The position numbers were made by a program, and so were the translations under genes. Below are positions 18,926 to 26,477 of a DNA stretch of 64,000 nt, one piece after another. Positions within the stretch are counted from its first letter, which is position 1; each line of letters starts with the position of its first letter. The notes beneath the pieces were generated by a model. It was not told where the DNA came from and did not search any database. It saw only the letters and a list, made by a program, of their open reading frames with translations. This stretch comes from Levilactobacillus mulengensis (lineage in GTDB: Bacteria; Bacillota; Bacilli; Lactobacillales; Lactobacillaceae): NCBI RefSeq assembly GCF_003946045.1, contig NZ_RHNW01000006.1, positions 62,001-126,000 on the forward strand, in the 5' to 3' direction.

Positions 18926-21187
18926 TTATTTTTCGACTCGCTTGATTGGGGCGAAAGCGGCTAACAACCGCTTCACACCCTGTTCTGGAAAGGCAATGTC
19001 CAATTCGGCATCTTCACCGGTTCCGTTGACTTTAACCACGGTCCCGATGCCCCACTTCTTGTGGCTGGCCTTATCGCCGACGCCCCAGCTAACTTCACCG
19101 GCACCGGTGCCAGCTGGCTCGCTGACCCGGCCGGTCTTGCCAGCATATGGCTTGGCAACCGCGCTAGCCGTCCGCCGGGCAAATGGTACATCCCGCCGAC
19201 TTGGGGTCAAGCCGGATTGCGTTTCGCTGTAGTCTAAGTGCAGCAACTCGGGATCAATTTCGGTCACGAAGCGAGACTGCGGGTTGGTTTGGCGCCGACC
19301 GTACAGCATCCGCGAGTAAGCATTGGTCAGATACAGCTTGGTTTGGGCCCGGGTAATCCCCACGTAGGCCAACCGCCGTTCTTCTTCCAGCTCGTCGTCT
19401 TCCAGCATGGCCCGGGACAGGGGGAAAATCCCCTCTTCCAGTCCCATCAGGAAGATGACGGGGAATTCTAGTCCCTTAGCCGCATGCAACGTCATCAGGG
19501 TCACCTCAGCAGGTTCCTCTTCAACATCATCTTGCGCGGAGACTAAGGCCAAATCGGCCAGGAATTCAACCAGTCGTTCTTCTGTTTCATCATGATCGGC
19601 GTTATCCCAATCATCATCAAACTTCTGCGTCACGGATAGGAATTCTTGAATGTTTTCAATCCGGGTCTCCGCCTCGAGATTCTTGGCAGCAACGGCCTTC
19701 AAAGCCGCCATATAGCCGGTCTGATCCAACAGTTCATTGGTGATTTCGGAAACGCTCATGGTGGCGGCCTTATCTTGCACGGCCTTCATCGTCATCCCAA
19801 ATTTCTCCATGGCATTGCGAATCCGGGTGCCCAGGTTCGTGGCCAACGCAATGTTTTGCGTGGCTTCTAGCTCGGTCCAGTCGTTCATTTCCGCAAAATC
19901 TCGAAGTTTTTCGACACTCGTAGCGCCAATGCCCCGCTTAGGTTCATTGATGATCCGTTCCAAGCTCATGGAATCGGCTGGATTGGCCACCAACGTCAGG
20001 TAGGCCAGGACGTCACGAATTTCCTTACGGTCGTAGAACTTGTGACCCCCGACCATGGTGTACGGAATGTTGGTCTTGACCAGGGTTTCTTCAATCACCC
20101 GGGATTGGGCGTTGGTCCGGTACAAGATGGCGAAATCGCCGTAACCGCGGTTGTGTTGCTCACGTTCTTCTTGAATCTTAGCGACCACGTAATGGGCCTC
20201 GTCATTTTCATTTTGACCCCGGTAATACGAGATCTTTTCCCCTTCCGGATTGTCCGTCCAGAGATCCTTCTTCTTCCGGTTAACGTTGCGTTGAATCACG
20301 TCGTTGGCCGCCTTCAAGATGGTCTTGGTCGACCGGTAATTCTGCTCCAGCAGCGTGACGTGGGCAGCGGGGTAATCATGTTCAAAGTTTAAAATGTTTT
20401 CCATGTTGGCCCCCCGCCAACCGTAGATACTTTGGTCCCCATCCCCAACGACACAGAGGTTACCGTACTTCTTAGCCAACAGGTTGACCAGCGTGTACTG
20501 GGCATCGTTGGTATCTTGGTATTCATCGACGTGGATGTACTTGAATTTTTCTTGGTAGTAGCCCAAGACTTCTTTATCTTGATTAAAGAGCTTGATGGTC
20601 AACATGATCAGGTCGTCAAAGTCCATCGCTTGGTTAGCCTGCAGCTCACGTTGGTAACTCTCGTAGACCGTTGCCACCGTCGTTTCAAAGGGATTCCCAG
20701 CGGCTTCACGCATCATTGCTGGTGTTTGTAAGGCGTTCTTGGCGTTTGAAATGGCCCCTAACACGGACCGGGGATCAAACTTCTTGACGTCTAAGTTTTG
20801 TTGCCGCAAGACCCGCTTGATCAGCGTCCGTTGTTCCCCGGGGTCCGCAATCGTAAAGGCCCGGTTGTACCCCAGCTTATCGGCATCTCGCCGTAAGATT
20901 CGCACACACAGGGCATGGAACGTGGAAACCCAGACGTCGTTGCCATCCGGTCCCAATAATTTGATGACCCGTTCGCGCATTTCCTTAGCGGCCTTGTTCG
21001 TAAAGGTAATCGCCAAGATCCGCCACGGCATCACGTTGTTGTGCTCAATCAGGTAGGCGACCCGGTGCGTTAACACCCGGGTCTTCCCACTACCGGCACC
21101 CGCCAATACTAGCAGCGGTCCCTCCGTCTGAAGGACGGCCTCCGTTTGCTTATCGTTCATGCCAGTTAACAATTCTTCTCCTGCCAC
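18926..21187 (-). CDS. pcrA: ATP-dependent DNA helicase PcrA
   Basis: This superfamily 1A 3'-5' helicase for repair and plasmid replication has about 753 residues. Motifs: Walker A VLAGAGSGKTRVLTHR, HVDEYQDTNDAQ (motif II), GDGDQSIYGWRGA (motif III), LEQNYRST (motif IV), LMTLHAAKGLEFPVIFLMG (motif V) and ERRLAYVGITRAQ (motif VI). The C-terminal Tudor-like domain that binds RNA polymerase (KWGIGTVVKVNG) is present. I choose GTG at 21187, 11 bases after GAGAGGA; a frame start at 21232 runs through the -10 region. TATACT at 21228-21223 is the probable -10 box. It leads the pcrA-ligA-camS unit. Confidence 0.95.
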   Translation of the reverse strand: MAGEELLTGMNDKQTEAVLQTEGPLLVLAGAGSGKTRVLTHRVAYLIEHNNVMPWRILAITFTNKAAKEMRERVIKLLGPDGNDVWVSTFHALCVRILRRDADKLGYNRAFTIADPGEQRTLIKRVLRQQNLDVKKFDPRSVLGAISNAKNALQTPAMMREAAGNPFETTVATVYESYQRELQANQAMDFDDLIMLTIKLFNQDKEVLGYYQEKFKYIHVDEYQDTNDAQYTLVNLLAKKYGNLCVVGDGDQSIYGWRGANMENILNFEHDYPAAHVTLLEQNYRSTKTILKAANDVIQRNVNRKKKDLWTDNPEGEKISYYRGQNENDEAHYVVAKIQEEREQHNRGYGDFAILYRTNAQSRVIEETLVKTNIPYTMVGGHKFYDRKEIRDVLAYLTLVANPADSMSLERIINEPKRGIGATSVEKLRDFAEMNDWTELEATQNIALATNLGTRIRNAMEKFGMTMKAVQDKAATMSVSEITNELLDQTGYMAALKAVAAKNLEAETRIENIQEFLSVTQKFDDDWDNADHDETEERLVEFLADLALVSAQDDVEEEPAEVTLMTLHAAKGLEFPVIFLMGLEEGIFPLSRAMLEDDELEEERRLAYVGITRAQTKLYLTNAYSRMLYGRRQTNPQSRFVTEIDPELLHLDYSETQSGLTPSRRDVPFARRTASAVAKPYAGKTGRVSEPAGTGAGEVSWGVGDKASHKKWGIGTVVKVNGTGEDAELDIAFPEQGVKRLLAAFAPIKRVEK

Positions 21188-21400
21188 CGTGAACACAGTC
21201 CTCTCTGTAATTAGTCTTGAATAGTATACCAAAAAAACATACGTTCTGCTGGAAGTCTCCCCGATATTTCAAAAGAAATTTTGGGGACCGCTGCCATAAT
21301 TTTAACGGTTAAAAAGCCGTGCACACCAATAAACGCACCCAATCAGCCAGCCGGGTGATCAGATGCGCCATGTCACTGTTTTAATTTGGTCGTTGATTGC

Positions 21401-21579
21401 GCCTCCGGGGGCGTGAGAATGGGACCGGAACGCTGTGGGCGAACGCCCGGAGCCAAAGAGCGGTCTCCGCGCTTACTTTGAGCCACCCAGGTGTCTCAAA
21501 GATATCAATGTTCTAACCGGCCAAGAACGCCGCTAAGAACATTCCCACGGCTAAGCCCATTCTCACACCCCCTGCGGCT
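21401..21579 (-). repeat. Structured intergenic repeat R4a
   Basis: This copy has element polarity on the minus strand. P1 includes the perfect 11-bp pairing GTGAGAATGGG (21413-21423) with CCCATTCTCAC (21556-21566). P2 pairs plus-strand 21507-21521 with 21529-21543; the element-strand T.T is A.A here (21515.21535), with one further G.G. P3 is CTTTGAG (21476-21482) with CTCAAAG (21495-21501), and its A.G lies at 21494.21483. P4 is CGGAG/CTCCG with loop ACCGCTCTTTGG. It is bounded by GCCTCCGGGGG and CCCCTGCGGC. Confidence 0.88.
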
Positions 21580-21663
21580 AATACTGGCTTTAAAACCAGC
21601 GTCACGCCACGTGGTCATCCCAACCGCCGCTAGTCAACTGAATGTGAACAAGTCAACCGCTTG

Positions 21664-21850
21664 TCAGCCGGGAGGGCGGCGAAAATAAACTCAGCCGTGG
21701 GAATTATCTTAACGGTCGATTTTGACCGTTTAGATAATTGGCGACTTTGAGACTCGCTTCTTGAGGCTCAAAGCGAGTCTGAAGACCGCCCTTTGGCTTC
21801 AGGCGTCCGCCCACCGCGTTCCGGTTTATTTTCGCCGCCCGGTAAGGCGC
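21664..21850 (+). repeat. Structured intergenic repeat R4b
   Basis: P1 is a perfect 17-bp stem: 21674-21690 (GGGCGGCGAAAATAAAC) with 21824-21840. P2 pairs 21702-21717 with 21724-21739, perfect except the T.T at 21710.21731. P3 is CTTTGAG (21745-21751) with CTCAAAG (21767-21773), A.G at 21752.21766, then an extra CTC/GAG. P4 is CTGAAG/CTTCAG (21779-21784/21797-21802), A.G at 21785.21796. This is the cleanest copy in the window. Confidence 0.92.
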
Positions 21851-21878
21851 GGACAAAGACCTGCTGGCTTCTTCACTT

Positions 21879-23027
21879 TTAGTCGACTGCTGGGTCGGTT
21901 GGGGTGGACCAGATGGCGGTGTCGTCTAACTGGTCGAGCAGCGGCTTGACCGCTGTCCCCTGCACGGAAATGTGTCCTACCACGTCATCATCGGCGGGTT
22001 TGCGCAGATGATAGAACGTGAAGTGCCAGTTGGCCTTGATCTGCCATTGGGTCTGGATCGCCGTCAGCTGACTGGCCGTAAAGTTGGCCGTGACCGCTGG
22101 CGTCAGGATCGTTGGTTGGGCCAAGGGTAAGCCACAAACGGCACGCATATGTTGTTCAAATTCATCGACCGTAGCGGCATCCCTGAAGACGTATCCCGTC
22201 TCGCTAGGTGCGGCCACAATCTTCTTCACGTAAATTGCCCCACTGCTGGTGAGGTAGAAGGAGACTTCAAACACCCCAACATAGTTGACGTTTTTGCCGA
22301 CCTCTCCCGCGATCCGGTGAATTTCACTGGCCACGTCGTCATCAAGTTGAGCGGGGACCCAGGTCTTCTGAGCACGGTCATTGACCGACTGCACTTCCGT
22401 GATTGGAAAGGCTTGTTGGTTTCCCTCTTGATCACGGGCAACGATGATTGAGAATTCGCGATCATAAGCAATTTGGGATTCCAAAATGTAGGTTCCCCAG
22501 TCGAGTAACCCTGCCGCTTTGGCAATATCCGTTTGCGTCTTGATGACTAACTCACGGCCGTGGGACCATTCCTTTTGAATGGGCTTTAAGACACAGGGAT
22601 AGCCAATGGAATTGACGGATTGGTACACGTCATCCAAGTTGATGATCGTGGCGTACGGTGCCACGTTCACGTTTAACTGATCAAAGAAGGCCCGTTCCAA
22701 CAACCGATCCTGCATCATTTCCAGCATGTCTGCGCCCTGTGGAATCCGGGTGAACTGCGCCAAAAATTTGATGACGTCCGTGTCCACACGGTCCGAATCG
22801 TACACGATGGCCGCACAGCTCTCAGCAAAATGCTGGAGTTTGTCGCGATCCTTCGCGGTGCCAACTGCCTTGAAGTCTGCTAATTGTAGCGCCTCACTCG
22901 TTTCGTCAGCGCCATACGCCCCGACACGCAACCCCATTTTCCGGGCCGTCGTTACCAACATTGCCGCGTTAGCGCTGTTACCAATCACCCCAACAGTATC
23001 TCCAGGATATAAGACCGTGTTCGCCAA
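21879..23027 (-). CDS. PurK-like ATP-grasp protein, active site degenerate
   Basis: This 382-residue intact protein matches N5-carboxyaminoimidazole ribonucleotide synthase (PurK) along its length: an N-terminal pre-ATP-grasp fold (VGVIGNSANAAMLVTTARKM), an ATP-grasp core (NSIGYPCVLKPIQKEW), and the C-terminal EQHMRAVCGLPLAQP segment. However, the metal- and substrate-binding region that in E. coli PurK reads MECFVTPQG...NELAPRVHNSGH is here VSFYLTSSG...KKIVAAPSETGY, so both metal-binding glutamates and the phosphate-binding Arg/His/Asn are replaced. CAIR synthase activity is therefore doubtful. No purE is adjacent. The start is TTG after AGGGAG. It follows xpt with its own promoter at 23097-23125. 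Confidence 0.8.
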   Translation of the reverse strand: MANTVLYPGDTVGVIGNSANAAMLVTTARKMGLRVGAYGADETSEALQLADFKAVGTAKDRDKLQHFAESCAAIVYDSDRVDTDVIKFLAQFTRIPQGADMLEMMQDRLLERAFFDQLNVNVAPYATIINLDDVYQSVNSIGYPCVLKPIQKEWSHGRELVIKTQTDIAKAAGLLDWGTYILESQIAYDREFSIIVARDQEGNQQAFPITEVQSVNDRAQKTWVPAQLDDDVASEIHRIAGEVGKNVNYVGVFEVSFYLTSSGAIYVKKIVAAPSETGYVFRDAATVDEFEQHMRAVCGLPLAQPTILTPAVTANFTASQLTAIQTQWQIKANWHFTFYHLRKPADDDVVGHISVQGTAVKPLLDQLDDTAIWSTPTDPAVD

Positions 23028-23096
23028 TTTACTCCCTACTTTCTACCTAAAATTAATTTTTCCGTTAGTGTTAAAGATTAAAACCATTCACTTTTT

Positions 23097-23125
23097 ATTC
23101 TAAAGTTTCCCAAGCGATTAAACAA
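23097..23125 (-). promoter_or_regulatory. Promoter of the PurK-like gene
   Basis: On the minus strand TTGTTT (23125-23120), a 17-base spacer and TAGAAT (23102-23097), about 70 bases before the TTG start. Confidence 0.7.
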
Positions 23126-23136
23126 GTTAGATGCGC

Positions 23137-23712
23137 CTAATCCTGGGCAAAAATGACCTGACCATCCGCAAAGGAAGCGATGCTAGCTAAAGCCACCAAT
23201 GGGACGCCGGCGTCAACGACCATTTGGTGGCCCTTTTGGAAGCGCTTCTCGATGACGACACCGACGCCGGCGACCGTGATGCCCGCTGTTGCAGCGATAT
23301 CGAACAATCCCTGAACGGCCTGGCCGTTTGCGAGAAAGTCATCCACGATGAGCACCCGGTCTTCGGGCGACAGGAAGCGCCGGTCAATGGAAATGTCATT
23401 GTTGACCTGCTTGGTGTACGAGTAGACCTTGGCCGTGTACAGGTTATCCTGTAGCGTCAGGCTCTTGTGCTTGCGGGCAAAAATAACGGGAACCTGTAAA
23501 TGTAACCCAGCCATGACGGCGGGCGCAATCCCAGAAGATTCGACCGTTAACACCTTCGTGATGCCGGCATCTTTGAAATGGCGGGCAAATTCAGCCCCCA
23601 TCTGGTCCATCAATTGGGGATCAATTTGGTGGTTCAAAAAGTTATCAACCTTCAGCACGTTACCGGGCAAAACCGTCCCGTCCTGTCGAATGCGATCTTC
23701 TAAAATTTTCAT
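23137..23712 (-). CDS. xpt: Xanthine phosphoribosyltransferase
   Basis: This 191-residue enzyme converts xanthine and PRPP to XMP for purine salvage. The PRPP-binding loop [17 protein letters not shown] lies near residue 124, and the N-terminal [29 protein letters not shown] is diagnostic for Xpt of Firmicutes. ATG follows GGAGG by nine bases. In Bacillus xpt is preceded by a guanine riboswitch and followed by pbuX. Here neither is present: only 85 bases separate it from the menA stop, and I see no purine-aptamer core. Confidence 0.95.
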   Translation of the reverse strand: MKILEDRIRQDGTVLPGNVLKVDNFLNHQIDPQLMDQMGAEFARHFKDAGITKVLTVESSGIAPAVMAGLHLQVPVIFARKHKSLTLQDNLYTAKVYSYTKQVNNDISIDRRFLSPEDRVLIVDDFLANGQAVQGLFDIAATAGITVAGVGVVIEKRFQKGHQMVVDAGVPLVALASIASFADGQVIFAQD

Positions 23713-23797
23713 CGTCTTTGACCTCCAAAAAGTATTTCTTTTATTCTACCCGATTGCCGCTTAAAAAACAGCAACCTGACCAGACATTTAGGAATGC

Positions 23798-24706
23798 TTA
23801 ACCCAACCACAGGCCGAGCAATTCCGAGATAACCGTCACCAACGCTAAGATTCCCAAGCTCCGGACGGCCAAAATAAAGGTTTCCTTCTTCACTTGAACG
23901 CGAAACAGTCCACGCACGTTGCGGACAATCAGGGGGACACTGATCAGCGCCAGCAACGACCATTTGGGCAGGTCGCCGAGCAGCACACTGACAATCAATG
24001 AGAGATACCCAATCACGTAGAAGCTGGCAAACAGCCATAAGGCCCCCTGCTTGCCCAAGTAGTAGACAATCGTCTTGCGGTTCAGACTCAGGTCCTCGGC
24101 GGCGTCACAGATGTTATTAGCTAGCAATAACGCGGCAATGGCCATCACGGCAATCCCGGAAGCCAGTAAAACCCGACCCATGAGCGGCCAAGTGAAAGCG
24201 GACGTTTGATAAAGGTTTAAATAAACCGTGATCAGCATGATCATATAGCCCATGGTAAAACCGGCAAAGAACTCCCCCGTAGGCGTGCCAGATAAGGGCC
24301 GTGGCCCCCCGGCGTACAGGTAGCCCACGAGGAAACAAAAGACTCCCATGACCAGTAACGGCCAGCCGGTCACCCAGACCAGGTACAGGCCAATGACCCC
24401 CGCCACGACCGCCATGCTCGCCATCAAGGCAAAAATCCGGTTAACGGCCAGGTGATGGACCCCAATGATGTTGGTGTACTTCTTCCACTCGGCGGCCTGA
24501 TTGCCCGCCTTGGTGTAATCCTGATAATTATCATTGATATCCACGGCCATGTTAAAGAGCAACATCGCCACGAAAAACAACGCGGTAACGCCCCAATTCA
24601 CGTGTTGATAGTTGGCCTGCACAAAAATGACACCCAATAAAAATGGCCAAACAGACGCAATTTTGGCTTTGATTTCAACGAGTTCGAGAAAGGTACTGAC
24701 GGTCAT
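23798..24706 (-). CDS. menA: 1,4-dihydroxy-2-naphthoate polyprenyltransferase
   Basis: This 302-residue integral membrane UbiA-family prenyltransferase joins a polyprenyl chain to DHNA to make demethylmenaquinone. The two aspartate-rich motifs are present: DINDNYQDY near residue 55 and CDAAEDLSLNRKT near residue 180, among about eight or nine hydrophobic segments. ATG at 24706 follows AGGAGGA by six bases. The frame stays open upstream to 24949, but that part is translated repeat DNA. No other men gene is in this window, so DHNA may come from outside. The divergent prenyl synthase at 25441 can supply the chain. Confidence 0.93.
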   Translation of the reverse strand: MTVSTFLELVEIKAKIASVWPFLLGVIFVQANYQHVNWGVTALFFVAMLLFNMAVDINDNYQDYTKAGNQAAEWKKYTNIIGVHHLAVNRIFALMASMAVVAGVIGLYLVWVTGWPLLVMGVFCFLVGYLYAGGPRPLSGTPTGEFFAGFTMGYMIMLITVYLNLYQTSAFTWPLMGRVLLASGIAVMAIAALLLANNICDAAEDLSLNRKTIVYYLGKQGALWLFASFYVIGYLSLIVSVLLGDLPKWSLLALISVPLIVRNVRGLFRVQVKKETFILAVRSLGILALVTVISELLGLWLG

Positions 24707-24865
24707 ACGGATTCCTCCTGAGTTTTTAAAAGTTTCAATGCTATAATGATTTGGCCTCCGACTTAGTGCGGACACGAGACTGCCGAATAGGCCGAGAGTT
24801 ATGTAGGCTAAACATTTTGTCGTGCGACACCCTACTACAAAAAATGAACACGTAGATTCAGCTAA

Positions 24866-24934
24866 CAAAGCCTGCCGCTCAGGCTGGAACCAACCCCACA
24901 GCAGGGCACCTTGAGCGCGCCGCCGGAAACGGAT
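24866..24934 (+). repeat. Repeat fragment R5a (right half only)
   Basis: The segment from GCTGGAACC through CACAGCAGGGCACCTTGAGC to GCCGCCGG matches the right P4/P1 arms of repeat R8 (30893-30938), but the left half of the element is absent. It lies 46 bases upstream of complete repeat R5b and is probably a remnant. Confidence 0.8.
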
Positions 24935-24980
24935 GTGCCACGACCCCACGTTAATCGCAAGCCCACGGGCTAAACCAGTG

Positions 24981-25129
24981 TCAGCCGCAGGGCTGGTGAA
25001 AATGGGCTCAGCCGTGGGAGTTGCCTTAGCGGGTTTCCCGCTTAGGCAACTGCTATCTTTGAGACTCGCTTCTCAGAGGCTCAAAGTAAGCCCACAGCAT
25101 CACGGCCCATTTTCACCAGCCCGGAGGCG
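24981..25129 (+). repeat. Structured intergenic repeat R5b (short form without P4)
   Basis: P1 is a perfect 18-bp stem, 24990-25007 (GGGCTGGTGAAAATGGGC) with 25105-25122. P2 pairs 25019-25033 with 25037-25051 around a TTT loop, perfect except the T.T at 25027.25043. P3 is CTTTGAG (25057-25063) with CTCAAAG (25080-25086), A.G at 25064.25079, then CTC/GAG. The P4 hairpin is missing; the strand passes directly to GCCCACAGC and P1. Confidence 0.92.
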
Positions 25130-25377
25130 ATGTTAACACTTAGTTTAGCCACAATTTGATAATAGCCCATACCTGCGGTGAGTTCAACCGCCACGGATGT
25201 GGGTTAGCCCGCTCACTCAGTCCCCCACAAATTAGTTTTTACCCCTAACGATTCCACCAGCGTTACGTCATTCACCGTCCACCCCGGCAATCCCTAATTT
25301 CACGCCATTTTCTGCGAATTTGGTTCGACTCGGTCTCCAATCGTCCTAACAAATTCAAACAACAGAGTAACCTTTAT

Positions 25378-25406
25378 TTGACAACGTTTCCACATGCCGG
25401 TAAGAT
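25378..25406 (+). promoter_or_regulatory. Promoter of the polyprenyl diphosphate synthase gene
   Basis: A perfect TTGACA (25378-25383), a 17-base spacer and TAAGAT (25401-25406), about 35 bases before the ATG. Confidence 0.85.
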
Positions 25407-25440
25407 AAATTTTAACGTAACATACATAGCGAGGTGCAAA

Positions 25441-26418
25441 ATGGATCGACAACTTTGGCGGCAATTTCCACAAGTAGAACCGCAACTGGATGCGCTACAG
25501 GACTACCTTTTTCGGGCGGTTCAGCTGGATAACCAACCCATCCACAGCAAAATATTAGCGTTGTTAAAATCTGGCGGCAAGCTGTTGCGTCCTGGATACT
25601 TTTACCTATTCTCTAAATTCGGGAACCAGGGCACGCCGGCGGAATTGCAGGCTGGCGCGGCGGCACTAGAAATTCTGCACGTCGGGACCCTGATTCACGA
25701 CGACGTCATCGATGAGTCCCCGACCCGGCGTGGCGTCCGCACGATTCAGATGAAGTATGGCCAACGCAATGCCATTTATGCCGGCGATTTCATGTTTACG
25801 GTGTACTTTAACCAGGTCCTAAAGGCCACGGCCGACCGGCACATGGTGCAGGAACACATCGACGCCATGCACCGCATCCTGCAGGGAGAACTCCACCAAA
25901 TGGACCTCAACTATCGCGAGGATATTACGGTTGACGCCTACCTCAACGAAGTCGCCGGCAAGACTGCCGAGCTGTTTGCGCTGAGTTGCTATACCGGTGC
26001 CAAACTTTCCGGTGCACCAGCCAGCGTGGTGGCCATCACCCGTGAGATTGGGATTGCCATTGGTTGCGCCTACCAAATGCTCGACGATATTCTGGATTAC
26101 GCGGGCGACCCGGCCAAAACTCAGAAGCCGGTTCTGGAAGACTTGCGTTCCGGCGTCTACTCTTTGCCACTAATTCTAGCGATTCCCCAGGCTAAACGCG
26201 ACTTCCACCACCTGTTGCGTAAGAAAAAGGACATGACGGTAGCCGACATCCAGGCCGTTCAGGCGTTGGTCGCCCAGTACCACGGCATCGAATCTGCTCG
26301 CCAATTGGCGCTGGCCCACACGGAAAAGGCGTTGGAACTGATTCAACAATTGCCAGCCGGTGAGGCCCAGGCCGACCTGGAAAAACTCACGACCATGCTC
26401 CTACGGCGTGATCACTAA
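25441..26418 (+). CDS. Polyprenyl diphosphate synthase (heptaprenyl synthase component II type)
   Basis: This 325-residue trans-prenyl transferase elongates farnesyl diphosphate with isopentenyl units to make the quinone side chain. The two aspartate-rich motifs are DDVIDESPTRRG (about residue 90, first DDxxD) and DDILDYAGD (about residue 215, second DDxxD); the KSGGKLLRPG segment near residue 43 binds diphosphate. ATG at 25441 follows GCGAGGTG. It is divergent from menA and next to the cyd genes, so a role in menaquinone supply is likely. Chain length cannot be read from the sequence with certainty; the names hepT and ispB are both used for such genes. Confidence 0.9.
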   Translation: MDRQLWRQFPQVEPQLDALQDYLFRAVQLDNQPIHSKILALLKSGGKLLRPGYFYLFSKFGNQGTPAELQAGAAALEILHVGTLIHDDVIDESPTRRGVRTIQMKYGQRNAIYAGDFMFTVYFNQVLKATADRHMVQEHIDAMHRILQGELHQMDLNYREDITVDAYLNEVAGKTAELFALSCYTGAKLSGAPASVVAITREIGIAIGCAYQMLDDILDYAGDPAKTQKPVLEDLRSGVYSLPLILAIPQAKRDFHHLLRKKKDMTVADIQAVQALVAQYHGIESARQLALAHTEKALELIQQLPAGEAQADLEKLTTMLLRRDH

Positions 26419-26429
26419 TCAACGAAACT

Positions 26430-26468
26430 AGTAAAGGGTCATCCCCGCGTGAGGATGACCCTTTTTGT
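26430..26468 (+). terminator. Terminator after the prenyl synthase
   Basis: GGGTCATCC pairs with GGATGACCC, followed by TTTTTG. It lies between two convergent genes. In the minus direction (cydC) the trailing T-run is weak. Confidence 0.85.
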
Positions 26469-26477
26469 ATACTCATT

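Larger units (their letters stand above)
21188..21878. other. Intergenic region holding an inverted pair of structured repeats
   Basis: It holds the probable pcrA -10 box at 21223-21228, repeat R4a (minus, 21401-21579) and repeat R4b (plus, 21664-21850). R4a and R4b are in opposite orientation and 84 bases apart. No protein-coding gene is supported. PurK-like transcription runs into this region and no canonical terminator other than the repeat hairpins is obvious. Confidence 0.75.
24707..25440. other. Divergent intergenic region menA / prenyl synthase with repeats
   Basis: It contains the menA ribosome binding site, repeat fragment R5a (24866-24934), repeat R5b (24981-25129) and the promoter of the prenyl synthase at 25378-25406. 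An AT-rich stretch near 24745 (TATAAT-like) may hold the menA promoter. No gene is supported. Confidence 0.7.

Noticed and set aside
23713-23797. Guanine riboswitch before xpt
   Set aside because: Only 85 bases separate xpt from menA. No paired P1 stem with the conserved junction bases of purine aptamers could be found.
24707-24949. N-terminal extension of menA by 81 codons
   Set aside because: The extra part is translated repeat DNA. ATG at 24706 has AGGAGGA at good spacing and gives the normal family length.
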